64,000 bases of DNA from an uncultured Clostridia bacterium (GCA_947593615.1 CANQDR010000001.1:1-64000), one strand, 5' to 3'; numbered from the stretch's first letter, positions 23,541-35,178 are shown. The notes: generated by a model from the letters alone, not told the origin. A program made the numbers and translations.

Positions 23541-24089
23541 TTATATGGAGATTTGATTAATCGCTTCATCTTTGAGTATCCCCACATACGGAAGATTTCT
23601 GTATTTTTCATTGTAATCAAGCCCGTATCCTACAATAAAAATGTCAGGAACCGTCCTTCCCGAATAATCAGGTTTTATATCTGTAAGACGTCTGTGGGGC
23701 TTGTCAAAAAGCGTGCATATCTTTACTGACCGTGCATTTTTAGCTTTAAGATGCTTAACGATAAAGTCAAGCGTAACTCCGCTGTCAATTATATCCTCAA
23801 CAATAAGTATATCCTTTCCGAACACTGAATCCGAAATATCCTTTTTTATTTTTACTATGCCTGAGGTTTCGGTTTCACTTCCGTAGCTTGAAGCTACCAT
23901 AAAGTCAATAGCAAAATCAAGATGAATACGCTTCATTAAATCTGCCATAAAAACCGTACTGCCCTTAAGCAATCCGAGCATAATAAATTCTCTGCCATTA
24001 TAATCTTTTTCAATCTGTTTTGCAAGTGAGTTCACAATACTTTCAATTTCTTTTTTTGAAAATAGTACACTTTTAATGTCTTTATGCAT
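23541..24089 (-). CDS. hpt: Hypoxanthine phosphoribosyltransferase
   Basis: FMVASSYGSETETSG, DILIVEDIIDSGVTLDFIVKHLKAKNARSVKI; start set to MHKDIKS. Confidence 0.95.
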   Translation of the reverse strand: MHKDIKSVLFSKKEIESIVNSLAKQIEKDYNGREFIMLGLLKGSTVFMADLMKRIHLDFAIDFMVASSYGSETETSGIVKIKKDISDSVFGKDILIVEDIIDSGVTLDFIVKHLKAKNARSVKICTLFDKPHRRLTDIKPDYSGRTVPDIFIVGYGLDYNEKYRNLPYVGILKDEAINQISI

Positions 24090-25413
24090 TATCTTCCTCA
24101 TTTTTATATTCAACCGAAATTTCAAGCGACCTATCGGATTTACACGCCTGCCCCTGAACGGACGCTCCGATACTTTCGCACCACAATATTTCACAGCCTG
24201 ATGCGAGAACAAGAATTTTATCCCTTTGCTCGGACGGAATTTTCATCTCGTTCATCACCTTGCGCAGAGGTTTTGTAATTTTCCTTTTAGTATAAGTAAA
24301 TTTATCACCGCTTCTGCGTGTTCTGAAAACCGCATTGCTATTAAGCAAATCAATGTTTATTTGATTTTTATTTTCGTTATTGGAATTATTATTTACACTG
24401 TACGTCTTTCCCGCAAAATCAAAAGAAAGTCCTTCTTTTAAAATTATCTCTTCAAATTCGCCAACCGACTGAGTACGGACAATTCTTAAAATTCCCTGTT
24501 TTGAAACTGCGGTAAAATCCTTTGAAAGGCACACCTTACCGCCGTTTTTTATAATATCAACAATCATCTCAATTTGCTTATTTTCGGGAGTAATCTCAGC
24601 ATACCTTCTGCACAGCAAAACTACGGCATTTTTAATGACTGCCGTATCGTTTAAAAGCAGTTTTTTGCAGTCGTATCCAAACTGAGTTCGGCATTTATCA
24701 ATCGCAGACGACGACTGAGAATTCAGATAATTCGTTATTTCTCTTGCATTTTCGCTAAGGTGCAGAGCAGAAAGCTCAAACTTAGGATTTATAGCAAGGA
24801 GCACAGGAATGATGTTGTGCCTGATATTATTGCGTGTATAATCGTCTGAAAGATTTGTACTGTCGGTAACGTATTCAAGATTACGGTCATTACAATACTG
24901 TTCAATCTGATTTCTTGTAAGCTCAATCAGCGGTCTGATTATATTTCCTCTTTTAGGAGGAATCGCGCCCGTGCCTGTAACCGATGTTCCGCGTACAATG
25001 TTAAACAGCAGAGTTTCGGCATTATCGGAGGCAGTATGAGCAGTTGCGATTTTTGCGCCGAGCCTGTTTGAAAGCTCTTCAAAAAAGCTGTATCTTATCT
25101 GTCTGCCGCACAGCTCCTCACTGATTTTTTTCTGACGTGCCAAAAGTCTTACATTTTCTGATTTTATAAACAGTTCTGTGTTATATTTCTTACAAAGAAT
25201 TTTACAAAAATCCTCGTCACGCTTCGATTCATTTCCCCGAAGATTGTGGTTTATATGCGCTGCAAAAATTTTAAGATTGTATTGTTCTTTTAATGAATTA
25301 AGTACATCAAGCAAAGTTACCGAGTCAGCCCCGCCCGACAAGGCGACAATAACTCTGTCACCTGATTGAAGCATTTCGTACTTGTTTATGGTATTGACAA
25401 CAAGGCTATTCAT
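24082..25413 (-). CDS. tilS: tRNA(Ile)-lysidine synthetase
   Basis: VIVALSGGADSVTLLDVL PP-loop; AAHINHNLRGNESKRDEDF. Confidence 0.96.
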   Translation of the reverse strand: MNSLVVNTINKYEMLQSGDRVIVALSGGADSVTLLDVLNSLKEQYNLKIFAAHINHNLRGNESKRDEDFCKILCKKYNTELFIKSENVRLLARQKKISEELCGRQIRYSFFEELSNRLGAKIATAHTASDNAETLLFNIVRGTSVTGTGAIPPKRGNIIRPLIELTRNQIEQYCNDRNLEYVTDSTNLSDDYTRNNIRHNIIPVLLAINPKFELSALHLSENAREITNYLNSQSSSAIDKCRTQFGYDCKKLLLNDTAVIKNAVVLLCRRYAEITPENKQIEMIVDIIKNGGKVCLSKDFTAVSKQGILRIVRTQSVGEFEEIILKEGLSFDFAGKTYSVNNNSNNENKNQINIDLLNSNAVFRTRRSGDKFTYTKRKITKPLRKVMNEMKIPSEQRDKILVLASGCEILWCESIGASVQGQACKSDRSLEISVEYKNEEDNA

Positions 25414-26806
25414 CCCTTGCCTCCGTACCCGTAAATCGCATAAACTCGCCCTGCCAATGGAGTTTTACCGAACTGGTCTCGCCGTGACGGTTTTTGGCAA
25501 CTATGCATTCGCCCGAATTCATATCCGCAGTCGGAGCAGTCTGTTCAGCGTTTTTTTCACTGTAGTAGCCTTCTCTGTAAAGGAACAGAACTATATCTGC
25601 ATCCTGCTCAATTGAACCCGAATCACGCAAATCCGAAAGCTGAGGACGGTGGTCGGTACGCTGTTCCGACGCACGCGACAACTGTGAAAGAGTTATTACT
25701 GGAACATTCATTTCTTTTGCAAGAATTTTCAGATTTCTTGTAATTTCAGAAATTTCCTGAACTCGGTTTTCAATTCGTCTGCCGCTTGCCATAAGTTGTA
25801 AATAGTCGATAATTACGAGGTCAATATTTTTAAGTCTGCGTAAACGCGATTTTATTTCAGATATTGTAATGCCTGGAGTGTCGTCAATATAAAGCTCGGT
25901 TTTGCTTAAAACATCACTTGCGGGAATCAATCTGCTCCATTCTTCTTCACTAAGTTTTCCTGTACGGAGCTTTGTGCCGCTGATCAATGCTTCTGTGGAA
26001 AGCAAACGGCTGGCTATCTGCTCCTTAGACATTTCAAGTGAGAAAAAGGCAACAGTTTTTTTCGATTTGCATGCGGCATTGCGTGCAATATTGAGAGCAA
26101 AACTCGTCTTACCCATACCCGGACGTGCCGCAAGCAAAATGAGGTCGCTTCTGTTTAGACCCGTTATCATTCTGTCAAGGTCGCCAACTCCCGTAGGAAT
26201 AGGTTTAAGTCCCTCGTCAGTTTCACTGTTGAGCGCGTCAAGACGGTCAAATGTCTGCAAAATGACCGAATTGATTCGTTCAAGTCCCGACCTTTCATTG
26301 CCCTTGCGGATATCGAAAATTTTCTGTTCGGCTGAATCTATAAGCACCGCAGGATCATCATGTCCTAATGACGAGTCATCGATAATTTCACGTGAAGCGG
26401 TTATAAGCCTGCGGATATTATACTTATCTGCAATAACCTTTGCATATGCTTCTGCATTCGAAATTGACGGACAGTTATTGACAAGGTCCATAAGATAAGT
26501 CTTGCCGGTAGTCTCGTCAAAAGCCTTATTTTGTTTTAGTTTTTCAAGCAGTGTTACAAAGTCAATTGCCGCTCCGAAATTAATCATTTCCTGCATTTGT
26601 GCAAAAATCAACTTATGCATTACAATATAGAAGTAATCGGAGGATTTTATATAGTCAACCACTTTGTCGAAAACAGAGCTGTCAAGTATTATTGCACCCA
26701 AAACAGCCTGTTCTGCCTCAGGACTGTATGGCATATTCATACCGTCATAACTGTCTGTTAACATTAATTCTTCAGTTTTACTTCCTTTTATTACTGATTC
26801 TTCCAT
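25406..26806 (-). CDS. dnaB: Replicative DNA helicase DnaB
   Basis: PYSPEAEQAVLGAIILD, LILLAARPGMGKTSFALNIA, VIIDYLQLM. Confidence 0.98.
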   Translation of the reverse strand: MEESVIKGSKTEELMLTDSYDGMNMPYSPEAEQAVLGAIILDSSVFDKVVDYIKSSDYFYIVMHKLIFAQMQEMINFGAAIDFVTLLEKLKQNKAFDETTGKTYLMDLVNNCPSISNAEAYAKVIADKYNIRRLITASREIIDDSSLGHDDPAVLIDSAEQKIFDIRKGNERSGLERINSVILQTFDRLDALNSETDEGLKPIPTGVGDLDRMITGLNRSDLILLAARPGMGKTSFALNIARNAACKSKKTVAFFSLEMSKEQIASRLLSTEALISGTKLRTGKLSEEEWSRLIPASDVLSKTELYIDDTPGITISEIKSRLRRLKNIDLVIIDYLQLMASGRRIENRVQEISEITRNLKILAKEMNVPVITLSQLSRASEQRTDHRPQLSDLRDSGSIEQDADIVLFLYREGYYSEKNAEQTAPTADMNSGECIVAKNRHGETSSVKLHWQGEFMRFTGTEARDE

Positions 26807-26845
26807 TTTACTACCTGTTTATTACCTGTATTATAATGTAAAATT

Positions 26846-27295
26846 CTATTCTTCCGAAACCTGTACATCAACTTTTGCCGAAATACCTGAATAGAGCTTT
26901 ACTTCTGCGCTGTATGTACCAAATTCCTTTATGTCGCGCTCAAGTACGACCTTGCGCTTATCAACAATAATATTGTACTGTTTTTTAATCTCTTCGGCAA
27001 TCTGTTTAGCCGTAATGCTTCCGAAAAGACGTCCTCCCTGACCTGCCTTTGCAGTCATTTTAAAGACTTTTCCCTCAAGCACTTTCTTTTCACGCTCGGC
27101 CTGAGCCTTTTGAGTTGCTATTTTATAGTTCTTTGAGTTTTCTGCATTTTTGTATTCGTTCATTGCCTGTGCATTGGCTTCTTTTGCCAGCTTTCTCGGA
27201 AGCAGAAAATTGCGTGCATAACCGTCAGAGGCTTCTACGAGCTCACCTTTTTTGCCGAGAGATTTCACATCCTGCAATAAAATTACCTTCACCAA
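26846..27295 (-). CDS. rplI: 50S ribosomal protein L9
   Basis: [37 protein letters not shown]. Confidence 0.99.
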   Translation of the reverse strand: MVKVILLQDVKSLGKKGELVEASDGYARNFLLPRKLAKEANAQAMNEYKNAENSKNYKIATQKAQAEREKKVLEGKVFKMTAKAGQGGRLFGSITAKQIAEEIKKQYNIIVDKRKVVLERDIKEFGTYSAEVKLYSGISAKVDVQVSEE

Positions 27296-27307
27296 AAATC
27301 ATCCTTT

Positions 27308-29266
27308 CTATGAATTGCTTGCATCATCAAGTACACTGTCTATTACAGACAAAAGCTGCTGATGCGCAAGCTCTTTTGTTGTATTTTCAAGCTGAGCAGC
27401 CGCCATGGTCTGGTGACCGCCGCCGCCGAGCTTTTCCATAATTATCTGAACATTGATTTTTCCGTAGCTTCGTGCGGAAATATTCATTTTCTCATTATCT
27501 TCAAAAATAACAAATGACGCGTCCACGCCCTGCAACGTAAGCATTTCATCAGCAGCCTGTGCCGCCGCAAGCCTGATGTCATCCGCTGTACTCTCTGATA
27601 TTGATACCGCACATTCCCTGTATATGTGTGCACGGCATACAATATCGACCTTTTCACGATATGTATCAATACTGTCCGAAAACATTTCCTTTACCGTAAG
27701 AGTATTTGCGCCTTTTTTTCTGAGATAAGCCGCCGCTTCAAATGTACGCACACCTGTTTTCAGAACAAAGTTCTTGGTGTCAAGCATTATTCCCGACAAA
27801 AGCGCGTCAGCCTGAATATAACCAAGCGGCTTGTCATCCATATATCCGATAATTTCACAGCACATTTCAGCTGTTGACGATGCTGACGGCTCGTGACAGA
27901 ACACCAGCGCATTATCGATGTAATTTACCGCCTTTCGGTGATGGTCAATTACAATAATACGTTTGCATTTATCATAAAGCTCAGGACTTTCAAGAGAATT
28001 TTTTAAATGAGTATCAACAATTATAAGCAGAGTTCTTGGAGTCAAGCCTCTCAGCGCTTCTTCGGGAGTAATGAATATATCGCTTTCTAATTTATTATCA
28101 ACGTAAGTAAGAAGCTGCTTTGCCATTGAAGTAGATTTATCAATAACAACCTTGCTGTAACGCTTAAATGATTTCTCCATTATACACTGAAGTCCAATTG
28201 CAGAGCCTGCACAGTCAAGATCGGAAAATCTGTGTCCCATAATAAAAATTTTGTCGCAGTCGGCAACAGCTCGGCTGATTGCATTGGCAATAACGCGCAT
28301 ACGTACTTTGCTTGCCTTTTCGGCCGCAGCCGCTTTTCCGCCAAAAAACTCATAGCTGTTATCTTTTATGACGGCTACCTGGTCTCCGCCTCTGCCAAGA
28401 GCCATTTCAAGCGCCTTGCGCGCATTAGCTTCGCTTTCCTTTACAGACTTTGCTCCTCTGCACATTCCTACGGATATGGTTGCAATATGCTGATTCATAT
28501 TGATTGAGCGTATTTCGCGCAAAACAGGGAATTTTGATTCAATCATTTTTTCTGCGTCAGATTCCCTGAAAATAATCATATATCGGTCTGTACCGATTTT
28601 TTTATAGAGCGCGTTATACTCTGACGCCCACTTTTGCAAAGTTGTTTCAATCGTAAGCGCAACCTCGGAATAAACCTCATCTAAGTCATTTAGAAAATCC
28701 TCAGCATTGTCAAAGGTTATGATTGCCACACAGGGACGCGTCGCCTGATATTCACGCACCATAGCCTTATAGTATGTGTTTTCAATAAAACTGCAGATCA
28801 CACCGTCGCCTGCCGTCATACAGAAAACAGTGAATTCTTTTCCGTCAACAGCAACATCTGTACCGTCTCCGTCTTTAATTTCATCAATATCGAGTCCCGA
28901 AAGATAAGCGCCTATATTCTCGCCTTCGGGACTTTTTCCACCGCACAATGTCTTTCTGAAACGAGCATTGCACCACAAAATATCTCCCTTTGAGCCTGAA
29001 ACGGCAACGGGATATTTATATTTTTCAAGATGATCGGGGTTTATTCCCTTGATTCTCTCGGCAGCGCTTTTTACTGTTCTGCTGATGTAACTGCGAAACC
29101 TAAGCGATAATACAAAAACAACTGTAAATGCCGCAACGGAAATACCAAGCTCAATATAACAAAGCACCTGATTATAACTGTATGAAGCCATGGTCATAAG
29201 CAGCATTAATGACGCAAATATTATAAACCATGGTGTAAGAGTCCAATGTTTTTTTCTCATATTCAA
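27308..29266 (-). CDS. gdpP: DHH/DHHA1 cyclic-di-AMP phosphodiesterase, GdpP family
   Basis: Two TMs, degenerate GGDEF region, FIMGHRFSDLDCAGSAIGL, VIDHHRK, GGGGHQTMAAAQ. Confidence 0.94.
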   Translation of the reverse strand: MNMRKKHWTLTPWFIIFASLMLLMTMASYSYNQVLCYIELGISVAAFTVVFVLSLRFRSYISRTVKSAAERIKGINPDHLEKYKYPVAVSGSKGDILWCNARFRKTLCGGKSPEGENIGAYLSGLDIDEIKDGDGTDVAVDGKEFTVFCMTAGDGVICSFIENTYYKAMVREYQATRPCVAIITFDNAEDFLNDLDEVYSEVALTIETTLQKWASEYNALYKKIGTDRYMIIFRESDAEKMIESKFPVLREIRSINMNQHIATISVGMCRGAKSVKESEANARKALEMALGRGGDQVAVIKDNSYEFFGGKAAAAEKASKVRMRVIANAISRAVADCDKIFIMGHRFSDLDCAGSAIGLQCIMEKSFKRYSKVVIDKSTSMAKQLLTYVDNKLESDIFITPEEALRGLTPRTLLIIVDTHLKNSLESPELYDKCKRIIVIDHHRKAVNYIDNALVFCHEPSASSTAEMCCEIIGYMDDKPLGYIQADALLSGIMLDTKNFVLKTGVRTFEAAAYLRKKGANTLTVKEMFSDSIDTYREKVDIVCRAHIYRECAVSISESTADDIRLAAAQAADEMLTLQGVDASFVIFEDNEKMNISARSYGKINVQIIMEKLGGGGHQTMAAAQLENTTKELAHQQLLSVIDSVLDDASNS

Positions 29267-29348
29267 CCTCTGTTAAATCTGAACTGCTCACAAATATAAG
29301 GGGGCGGGAATGTTTCATACGTATAATATACTTAATCAGTGAGCAGTA

Positions 29349-31223
29349 TTATACCTCCTGCAAAATCGGAAGTATCATAGGTGTACGGCGTGTACGCTGA
29401 GAAATCAGCTTAGACACGTCATCTTTTATGCGGTTTTTAATTAAACCCCACTCGTGTACGTTATCTTCCGCACATTCCTCAAGAATTGAAAGCGCAAGCT
29501 TCTTTACATCTTCAAGAAGCCCCTCGCTTTCCCTGACATATACAAATCCTCTTGATACTATGTCGGGACCGCTTATTACATGACCGTCATATACATCGAG
29601 TGAAGCTACTATTATTATGAGTCCGTCCTGACCGAGATGCTTTCGGTCGCGAAGAACGATGCTTCCCACATCTCCTACGCCGAGTCCGTCAACAAATACC
29701 TTTCCTGCCTGTACGGGAGCAAGCTCTTTTATATAATTTTCATTGATTTCGACAACACTGCCTACATCGCCAATAAATATATTTTTTCTTTCCATTCCAA
29801 GATACTCGGCAAGGTCAGCATGTTTTCTAAGATGTTTCTGCTCGCCGTGAACAGGGATAAAATATTTCGGCTTTACAAGTCTGTGTAAAATTTTAAGTTC
29901 TTCCTGACAGGCATGACCTGAAACGTGAACATCATACATCGACTCATATATAACCTTACATCCTCTTTTAAGAAGCTCATCTACTACGTTGCCAACTGTT
30001 TTTTCATTGCCGGGAATAGGATTTGCAGAGATAATTATAAAATCTCCCTCGCCTACCATAACCTTGCGATGGTCGGAATATGCCATACGAGAGAGCGCAC
30101 TCATCGGCTCTCCCTGACTTCCCGTAGTTACAAGAACGATCTGCTCCGGCATATATTTGTCGAGCATATCAAGATCAATAAGTATATTTTCGGGAATTGT
30201 GAGGTATCCGAGCTTTTTGGCAACTTCCATATAGTTGACCATACTTCTGCCCGAAAAAGCAACCTTTCTTCCGTATTTTTCTGCACAGTTGATAATCTGC
30301 TGAACCCTGTTTACATTTGAAGCAAAGGTTGCAATTATAATTCTGTAGTGCTCTGCTCTTCTGAAAAGATTATCAAGGCTTTCCGAAACCTTTCGCTCAG
30401 TGGGAGTGTATCCCGGACGTTCGGCGTTGGTGCTTTCCGCAAGAAGCGCAAGAACGCCCTCGCCGCCTATTCTTGCAAAGCTTGATAAATCTATCATTTC
30501 GCCTCTAATCGGCGTACAGTCGATTTTAAAGTCGCCTGTGTGTACAATCGTACCTGCAGGAGTATGAATCGCAAAGGCAACGGCATCGGGAATTGAGTGA
30601 TTTACATGTATAAACTGTATGCTCATACAGCCAAGCTTAACTGTATCGCCTGAATGTACCTCATTAAGCTGACTTCTGTTAAAAAGGCTGTGCTCCCTGA
30701 GCTTGTTTCCCACAAGTCCGAGAGTAAGCGGCGTACCGTAAATTGGAACATTTACTTTTGAAAGCAAAAACGGCAGTCCGCCTATGTGATCCTCATGACC
30801 GTGAGTAAGAATAATTCCCTTTACTCTTTCGTAATTCTGCTCTACATAGGAAAAATCGGGAATAACAAGGTCAACGCCAAGCATATCTCCGTCAGGGAAA
30901 GCCATACCACAGTCAATAATAACTATATCATTCTCACATTCAACAAGCGTTATATTCTTTCCGATTTCATTTAGACCGCCCAAAAATGCAATTTTAACTG
31001 ATGGCTTCTGAACATTTTTTTTAATATTGTTTCTGTAATCCGGTTTTTTACGATAACTTTTTTTATCTTTAAGTGTGTTTTGCGGATTGTCAGCGTTCTT
31101 AAAAGCAGCAGCTCTTACGGATGAATAAGAACCCTTTGTAAACTGTTTTGAATTATTACTTTTACCCTTTGAGTACCTGTTTTGCTTTATATTATAATTT
31201 TCTTTTTTGTTTTCTGTACTCAC
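29349..31223 (-). CDS. rnj: Ribonuclease J
   Basis: FLGGLNEIGKNITLVEC, LTHGHEDHIGGLPFLL, beta-CASP domain; long basic N-terminal extension. Confidence 0.97.
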   Translation of the reverse strand: MSTENKKENYNIKQNRYSKGKSNNSKQFTKGSYSSVRAAAFKNADNPQNTLKDKKSYRKKPDYRNNIKKNVQKPSVKIAFLGGLNEIGKNITLVECENDIVIIDCGMAFPDGDMLGVDLVIPDFSYVEQNYERVKGIILTHGHEDHIGGLPFLLSKVNVPIYGTPLTLGLVGNKLREHSLFNRSQLNEVHSGDTVKLGCMSIQFIHVNHSIPDAVAFAIHTPAGTIVHTGDFKIDCTPIRGEMIDLSSFARIGGEGVLALLAESTNAERPGYTPTERKVSESLDNLFRRAEHYRIIIATFASNVNRVQQIINCAEKYGRKVAFSGRSMVNYMEVAKKLGYLTIPENILIDLDMLDKYMPEQIVLVTTGSQGEPMSALSRMAYSDHRKVMVGEGDFIIISANPIPGNEKTVGNVVDELLKRGCKVIYESMYDVHVSGHACQEELKILHRLVKPKYFIPVHGEQKHLRKHADLAEYLGMERKNIFIGDVGSVVEINENYIKELAPVQAGKVFVDGLGVGDVGSIVLRDRKHLGQDGLIIIVASLDVYDGHVISGPDIVSRGFVYVRESEGLLEDVKKLALSILEECAEDNVHEWGLIKNRIKDDVSKLISQRTRRTPMILPILQEV

Positions 31224-31708
31224 AAATTTACCTCCGTGTTTCTTTAAAATTCAGATAATAAATAAAATTATTCAATAGTTGAAACCAAAAGTCGTCAATA
31301 CTTTTCAGTTTCTAACTAAGCCTTTACGCACCCTCTTTTGTCATTTGACATGAATATTTAGCGACCATATTCAGAGAATACGCAAGGCTTATATATTATA
31401 ATCCGCATGCATCATTACGGATATATATTCAAAAAATTATTAAGTATATGAAACTCAATCATATATATTCATATTATTTTAACCCAGATATAAGCAATGT
31501 GTCAATAAGATAAAAGAATTAAAATGTCATTATTTATAAAATATCAAAATTTCACTAATCCGACAGCAAAATTTTTAATTCTTTAATTTTATGTGGCTTC
31601 ACATTAATATTATGTTCCGTTTTTGGAAAAATAATGATTAAATAATGGTTGCAATTGTCGTTTGAGAGTATTATAATATTATCCGAACATCATATAAGGA
31701 GAATATTA

Positions 31709-32146
31709 TTGAAACAGGTTGAAATTTTTACCGACGGCGCTTGCAGCGGCAATCCCGGACCCGGAGGCTGGGGTGCGATTTTACGTTACAATAAACATGA
31801 AAAAGAGCTGTCGGGCGGCGAAGCTGATACAACAAATAATCGAATGGAGCTTTCTGCTGTAATCAACGCTCTGGCTGTGTTAAAAGAGCCGTGTCACGTC
31901 ACGCTGTACAGTGATTCTCAGTATGTTTGCAATGCATTGAAGCTCGGGTGGGCTAAAAAATGGAAAGCAAACAACTGGATGCGCAACAAAAAAGAGCCTG
32001 CCCTGAATCCTGAGCTTTGGGAACGGCTGCTTGAATTGTGCGACATCCACGAAGTTGATGTAATATGGGTTAAAGGTCATGCCGGACATCCTGAAAATGA
32101 GCGGTGCGACCGACTTGCTGTAGCGGCAGCTCAGCAGTATGCATAA
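31709..32146 (+). CDS. rnhA: Ribonuclease HI
   Basis: [58 protein letters not shown] start after RBS. Confidence 0.97.
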   Translation: MKQVEIFTDGACSGNPGPGGWGAILRYNKHEKELSGGEADTTNNRMELSAVINALAVLKEPCHVTLYSDSQYVCNALKLGWAKKWKANNWMRNKKEPALNPELWERLLELCDIHEVDVIWVKGHAGHPENERCDRLAVAAAQQYA

Positions 32147-32167
32147 GTTTTTACGAAGGTGATATAT

Positions 32168-33361
32168 ATGAGAAGTATTTACGCCGACAATTCGGCTACA
32201 ACAGCAATCGCTCCAGTTGTGCTTGAAAAAATGATGCCGTATTTTACCGAGATTTACGGAAATCCTTCAAGTCTTTACAGAATCGGCGGCAAAGCAAAAG
32301 AGGCTCTTGAAAAAGCAAGAGAAAATATCGCAAAAAACCTCGGCGCAAAATTTCCAAGTGAAATATTCTTTACTTCAGGTGGCAGCGAATCCGACAACTG
32401 GGCGTTAAAGGGTGTATGCCATGCTCTTAAATCAAAGGGGAAAAAACATATAATTACATCGAAATTTGAGCATCATGCAATCCTTCACACCTGTCAGGCT
32501 CTTGAAAAAGAGGGCTTTGAGGTAACATACCTTGATGTATACGAAAACGGTATAGTTCATCCTGAAGATGTTGAAAATGCAATCCGCGAAGATACTGCGA
32601 TTGTTTCGATTATGTATGCAAACAATGAAATAGGTACTGTTCAGCCTATTGCAGAAATCGGAGCAATCTGCAAAAAGCACGGCGTTTTGTTCCATACGGA
32701 CGCTGTTCAGGCAGCAGGATATATTAAAATCGACGTTACAGAGCAAAATATAGATTTACTTTCCATGACTGCGCATAAAATACACGGACCTAAGGGCTGC
32801 GGCTTGCTTTATGTCAGAAGAGGCGTTAAGATAGACAACCTTATTGACGGCGGAGCACAGGAGAGAAACAGACGCGCAGGCACAGAAAATGTTGCAGGAG
32901 TTGTAGGACTTGACGCAGCATTACAGCTTTCGCTGGATACTATGGAAGAAAGAAACGCAAAGCTTATAAAAATGCGCGACAGACTTATTGACGGTCTGCT
33001 TAAAATTGAACGCTCACGAATCAACGGCGACCGTGTTCACCGCCTGCCGGGAAATGTAAATATGTGCTTTGAGGGAATCGAGGGAGAAAGTCTGCTGCTG
33101 AAACTTGATTTAAACGGTATTTCCGCTTCTTCAGGTTCGGCTTGCACATCAGGCAGTCTTGACCCGAGCCACGTTCTTCTTGCAATCGGACTTCCGCACG
33201 AAATTGCACACGGCAGTATGCGTCTTTCGTTCTCGGACGAAAACACCGAAGAAGATATTGACTATATTCTCGAAAAAGTTCCCGAAATTGTTAATTATTT
33301 AAGAGCTATGTCTCCTCTGTGGGAAAAAATCAAAAAAGAGGAAGCAGCACAGATCTCTTAA
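32168..33361 (+). CDS. nifS: Cysteine desulfurase (NifS/IscS family)
   Basis: [53 protein letters not shown]. Confidence 0.97.
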   Translation: MRSIYADNSATTAIAPVVLEKMMPYFTEIYGNPSSLYRIGGKAKEALEKARENIAKNLGAKFPSEIFFTSGGSESDNWALKGVCHALKSKGKKHIITSKFEHHAILHTCQALEKEGFEVTYLDVYENGIVHPEDVENAIREDTAIVSIMYANNEIGTVQPIAEIGAICKKHGVLFHTDAVQAAGYIKIDVTEQNIDLLSMTAHKIHGPKGCGLLYVRRGVKIDNLIDGGAQERNRRAGTENVAGVVGLDAALQLSLDTMEERNAKLIKMRDRLIDGLLKIERSRINGDRVHRLPGNVNMCFEGIEGESLLLKLDLNGISASSGSACTSGSLDPSHVLLAIGLPHEIAHGSMRLSFSDENTEEDIDYILEKVPEIVNYLRAMSPLWEKIKKEEAAQIS

Positions 33362-33407
33362 TCATAATAATTGATCATATATATTAAATACAGGAGGTTA
33401 AGATATA

Positions 33408-33839
33408 ATGGCATATTCAGAAAAGGTTATGGACCATTTTGCAAATCCGCGCAATGTCGGAGAAATTGAAAACGCTGACGGTATCGGCGAGGTTGGCAAC
33501 TCAAAGTGCGGCGATATTATGAAAATGTACATTCAGGTTGAGAACGACATTATTACCGACGTTAAGTTCAAAACCTTTGGCTGCGGTGCTGCTATTGCAA
33601 CAAGCAGTATGGCTACAGAGATGATAAAAGGCAAATCGATTAATGATGCTCTAAAACTTACAAACAAAGCCGTTATGGAGGCACTTGACGGACTTCCGCC
33701 CGTAAAGGTTCACTGTTCGGTTCTTGCAGAACAGGCAATTAAAGCCGCAATTTCAGATTATTACAAAAGAAAGGGAATTGACCCCGAACCATTCGTAGGA
33801 AAAGTTCCTGAATGTGACGAATGCGGATGCAACTTATAA
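33408..33839 (+). CDS. nifU: Fe-S cluster scaffold IscU/NifU
   Basis: MAYSEKVMDHFANPRNVGEIENADGIGEVGNSKCGD; TFGCGAAIATSS; VHCSVLAE. Confidence 0.97.
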   Translation: MAYSEKVMDHFANPRNVGEIENADGIGEVGNSKCGDIMKMYIQVENDIITDVKFKTFGCGAAIATSSMATEMIKGKSINDALKLTNKAVMEALDGLPPVKVHCSVLAEQAIKAAISDYYKRKGIDPEPFVGKVPECDECGCNL

Positions 33840-33852
33840 AATAATATAAGAC

Positions 33853-33887
33853 AAATGCCGACCAAAATATTAATTTGGTCGGCATTT
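33853..33887. terminator. Bidirectional intrinsic terminator
   Basis: AAATGCCGACCAAA ... TTTGGTCGGCATTT between convergent genes. Confidence 0.85.
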
Positions 33888-33894
33888 TATATTA

Positions 33895-34524
33895 TTATCT
33901 GATAAAGTGCGTCGGGGTCCATTCTTCTTTTTCAGGCAGTCCGAACTTTTCTTTGCCAAGTGCGATACTCTTTATCAAAAATGACATATTTCTCGCCAAG
34001 ACTCTCATAGTTTGAAGTCCTTCTTCGTCATACTCTGCCTGACCTTTTTCTCTGCCGTGAATACTGTTCCAATACTGACTGGAAGCAATCGGCATATTGG
34101 CAATCGTAAAATATTTGTTCAGCTCGTCAAAGGTTGCCGAGCATCCGCCTCGCCTTGCACAGACAACGCTTGCGCCCACCTTCATTGTCTTATCAAAATG
34201 AGTGCTGTAAAAAAGTCTGTCCAGACAGGCGATTAATGTCGCGTTCGCCGAAGCATAATATACGGGACTTGCAACTACAAGACCATCCGCCTTTTCAAAT
34301 TTAGGTGCCAGCTCATTTACAATATCATCAAATACGCATTTGCCCTTTTCAAAGCAGGAACCGCAGGCTATACAACCTCGTATATCCTTATTTCCGACTT
34401 GTACTGTTTCAGCTGCTATGCCGTTTTCTGAAAAGATTTTTTCCATCTCTTTCAGCGCAATAGCAGTGTTGCCTTTTATCCGCGGGCTTCCGTTAATCAT
34501 TAATACATTTAAGCTTTCGCCCAT
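33895..34524 (-). CDS. NADPH-dependent FMN reductase / flavodoxin-like oxidoreductase
   Basis: NVLMINGSPRIKGNTAIALKEME; GCIACGSCFEKGKCVFDD; GLVVASPVYYASANATLIACLDRLFY. Confidence 0.9.
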   Translation of the reverse strand: MGESLNVLMINGSPRIKGNTAIALKEMEKIFSENGIAAETVQVGNKDIRGCIACGSCFEKGKCVFDDIVNELAPKFEKADGLVVASPVYYASANATLIACLDRLFYSTHFDKTMKVGASVVCARRGGCSATFDELNKYFTIANMPIASSQYWNSIHGREKGQAEYDEEGLQTMRVLARNMSFLIKSIALGKEKFGLPEKEEWTPTHFIR

Positions 34525-34652
34525 TAAGATCTCCTCCAAAATTTATTTTATCAATAAAAACTTGTATAAGGAATTCGCTTGACCCTCTTTAAGGAAAAAA
34601 ACTATAATACCCTATAATAAATAAAGCCATAAATAATTAATAATTTAAGACA

Positions 34653-34692
34653 AAACACCGATATGAAATCAATTATGATTAAATCGGTGTTT
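34653..34692 (-). terminator. nrdR terminator
   Basis: AAACACCGAT ... ATCGGTGTTT downstream of nrdR. Confidence 0.6.
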
Positions 34693-34719
34693 AAATAATT
34701 TTTAATTATAATTAAAAAC

Positions 34720-35178
34720 CTACTTTTTCTCGGTCAACAGCTTATTAAGTTCATCCATAAATGTGTTTATGTCCTTAAACTGGCGGTAAACCGACGCAAA
34801 GCGGACGTAAGAAACTTCATCAATGGTTTTAAGCTGTTCCATAGCAAGTTCACCGATTTTCATTGAAGTAATTTCCCTGTCAAGACTGCTCTGGAGTTTT
34901 GCTTCAATGTCATCAACCATTGTTTCAATCTGCTGAATTGAAACAGGGCGCTTTTCGCAGGCTCTTAAAATACCAGCAGTAAGCTTATTTCTGTCAAAAA
35001 CTTCTCTCGACTTGTCTCGCTTGACCACAATTATCGGCACGGTTTCAATTACCTCGTGGGTTGTAAAGCGCCTTCCGCATTTCAGACATTCACGTCTTCT
35101 GCGTATTCTTTCTCCGTCGTCAGCCGAGCGTGAATCAATAACCTTGCTTTCTTCATATCCGCAATATGGACATTTCAT
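34720..35178 (-). CDS. nrdR: Transcriptional repressor NrdR
   Basis: [45 protein letters not shown]-cone. Confidence 0.98.
   Translation of the reverse strand: MKCPYCGYEESKVIDSRSADDGERIRRRRECLKCGRRFTTHEVIETVPIIVVKRDKSREVFDRNKLTAGILRACEKRPVSIQQIETMVDDIEAKLQSSLDREITSMKIGELAMEQLKTIDEVSYVRFASVYRQFKDINTFMDELNKLLTEKK

Noticed and set aside
23541-24212. Extended hpt start at 24212
   Set aside because: The extra N-terminal 41 residues lie entirely within tilS in another frame; MHKDIKS at 24089 fits the family start.
25902-26498. 198-aa plus-strand ORF
   Set aside because: Antisense to dnaB; Ser/Leu-rich composition typical of a shadow frame.
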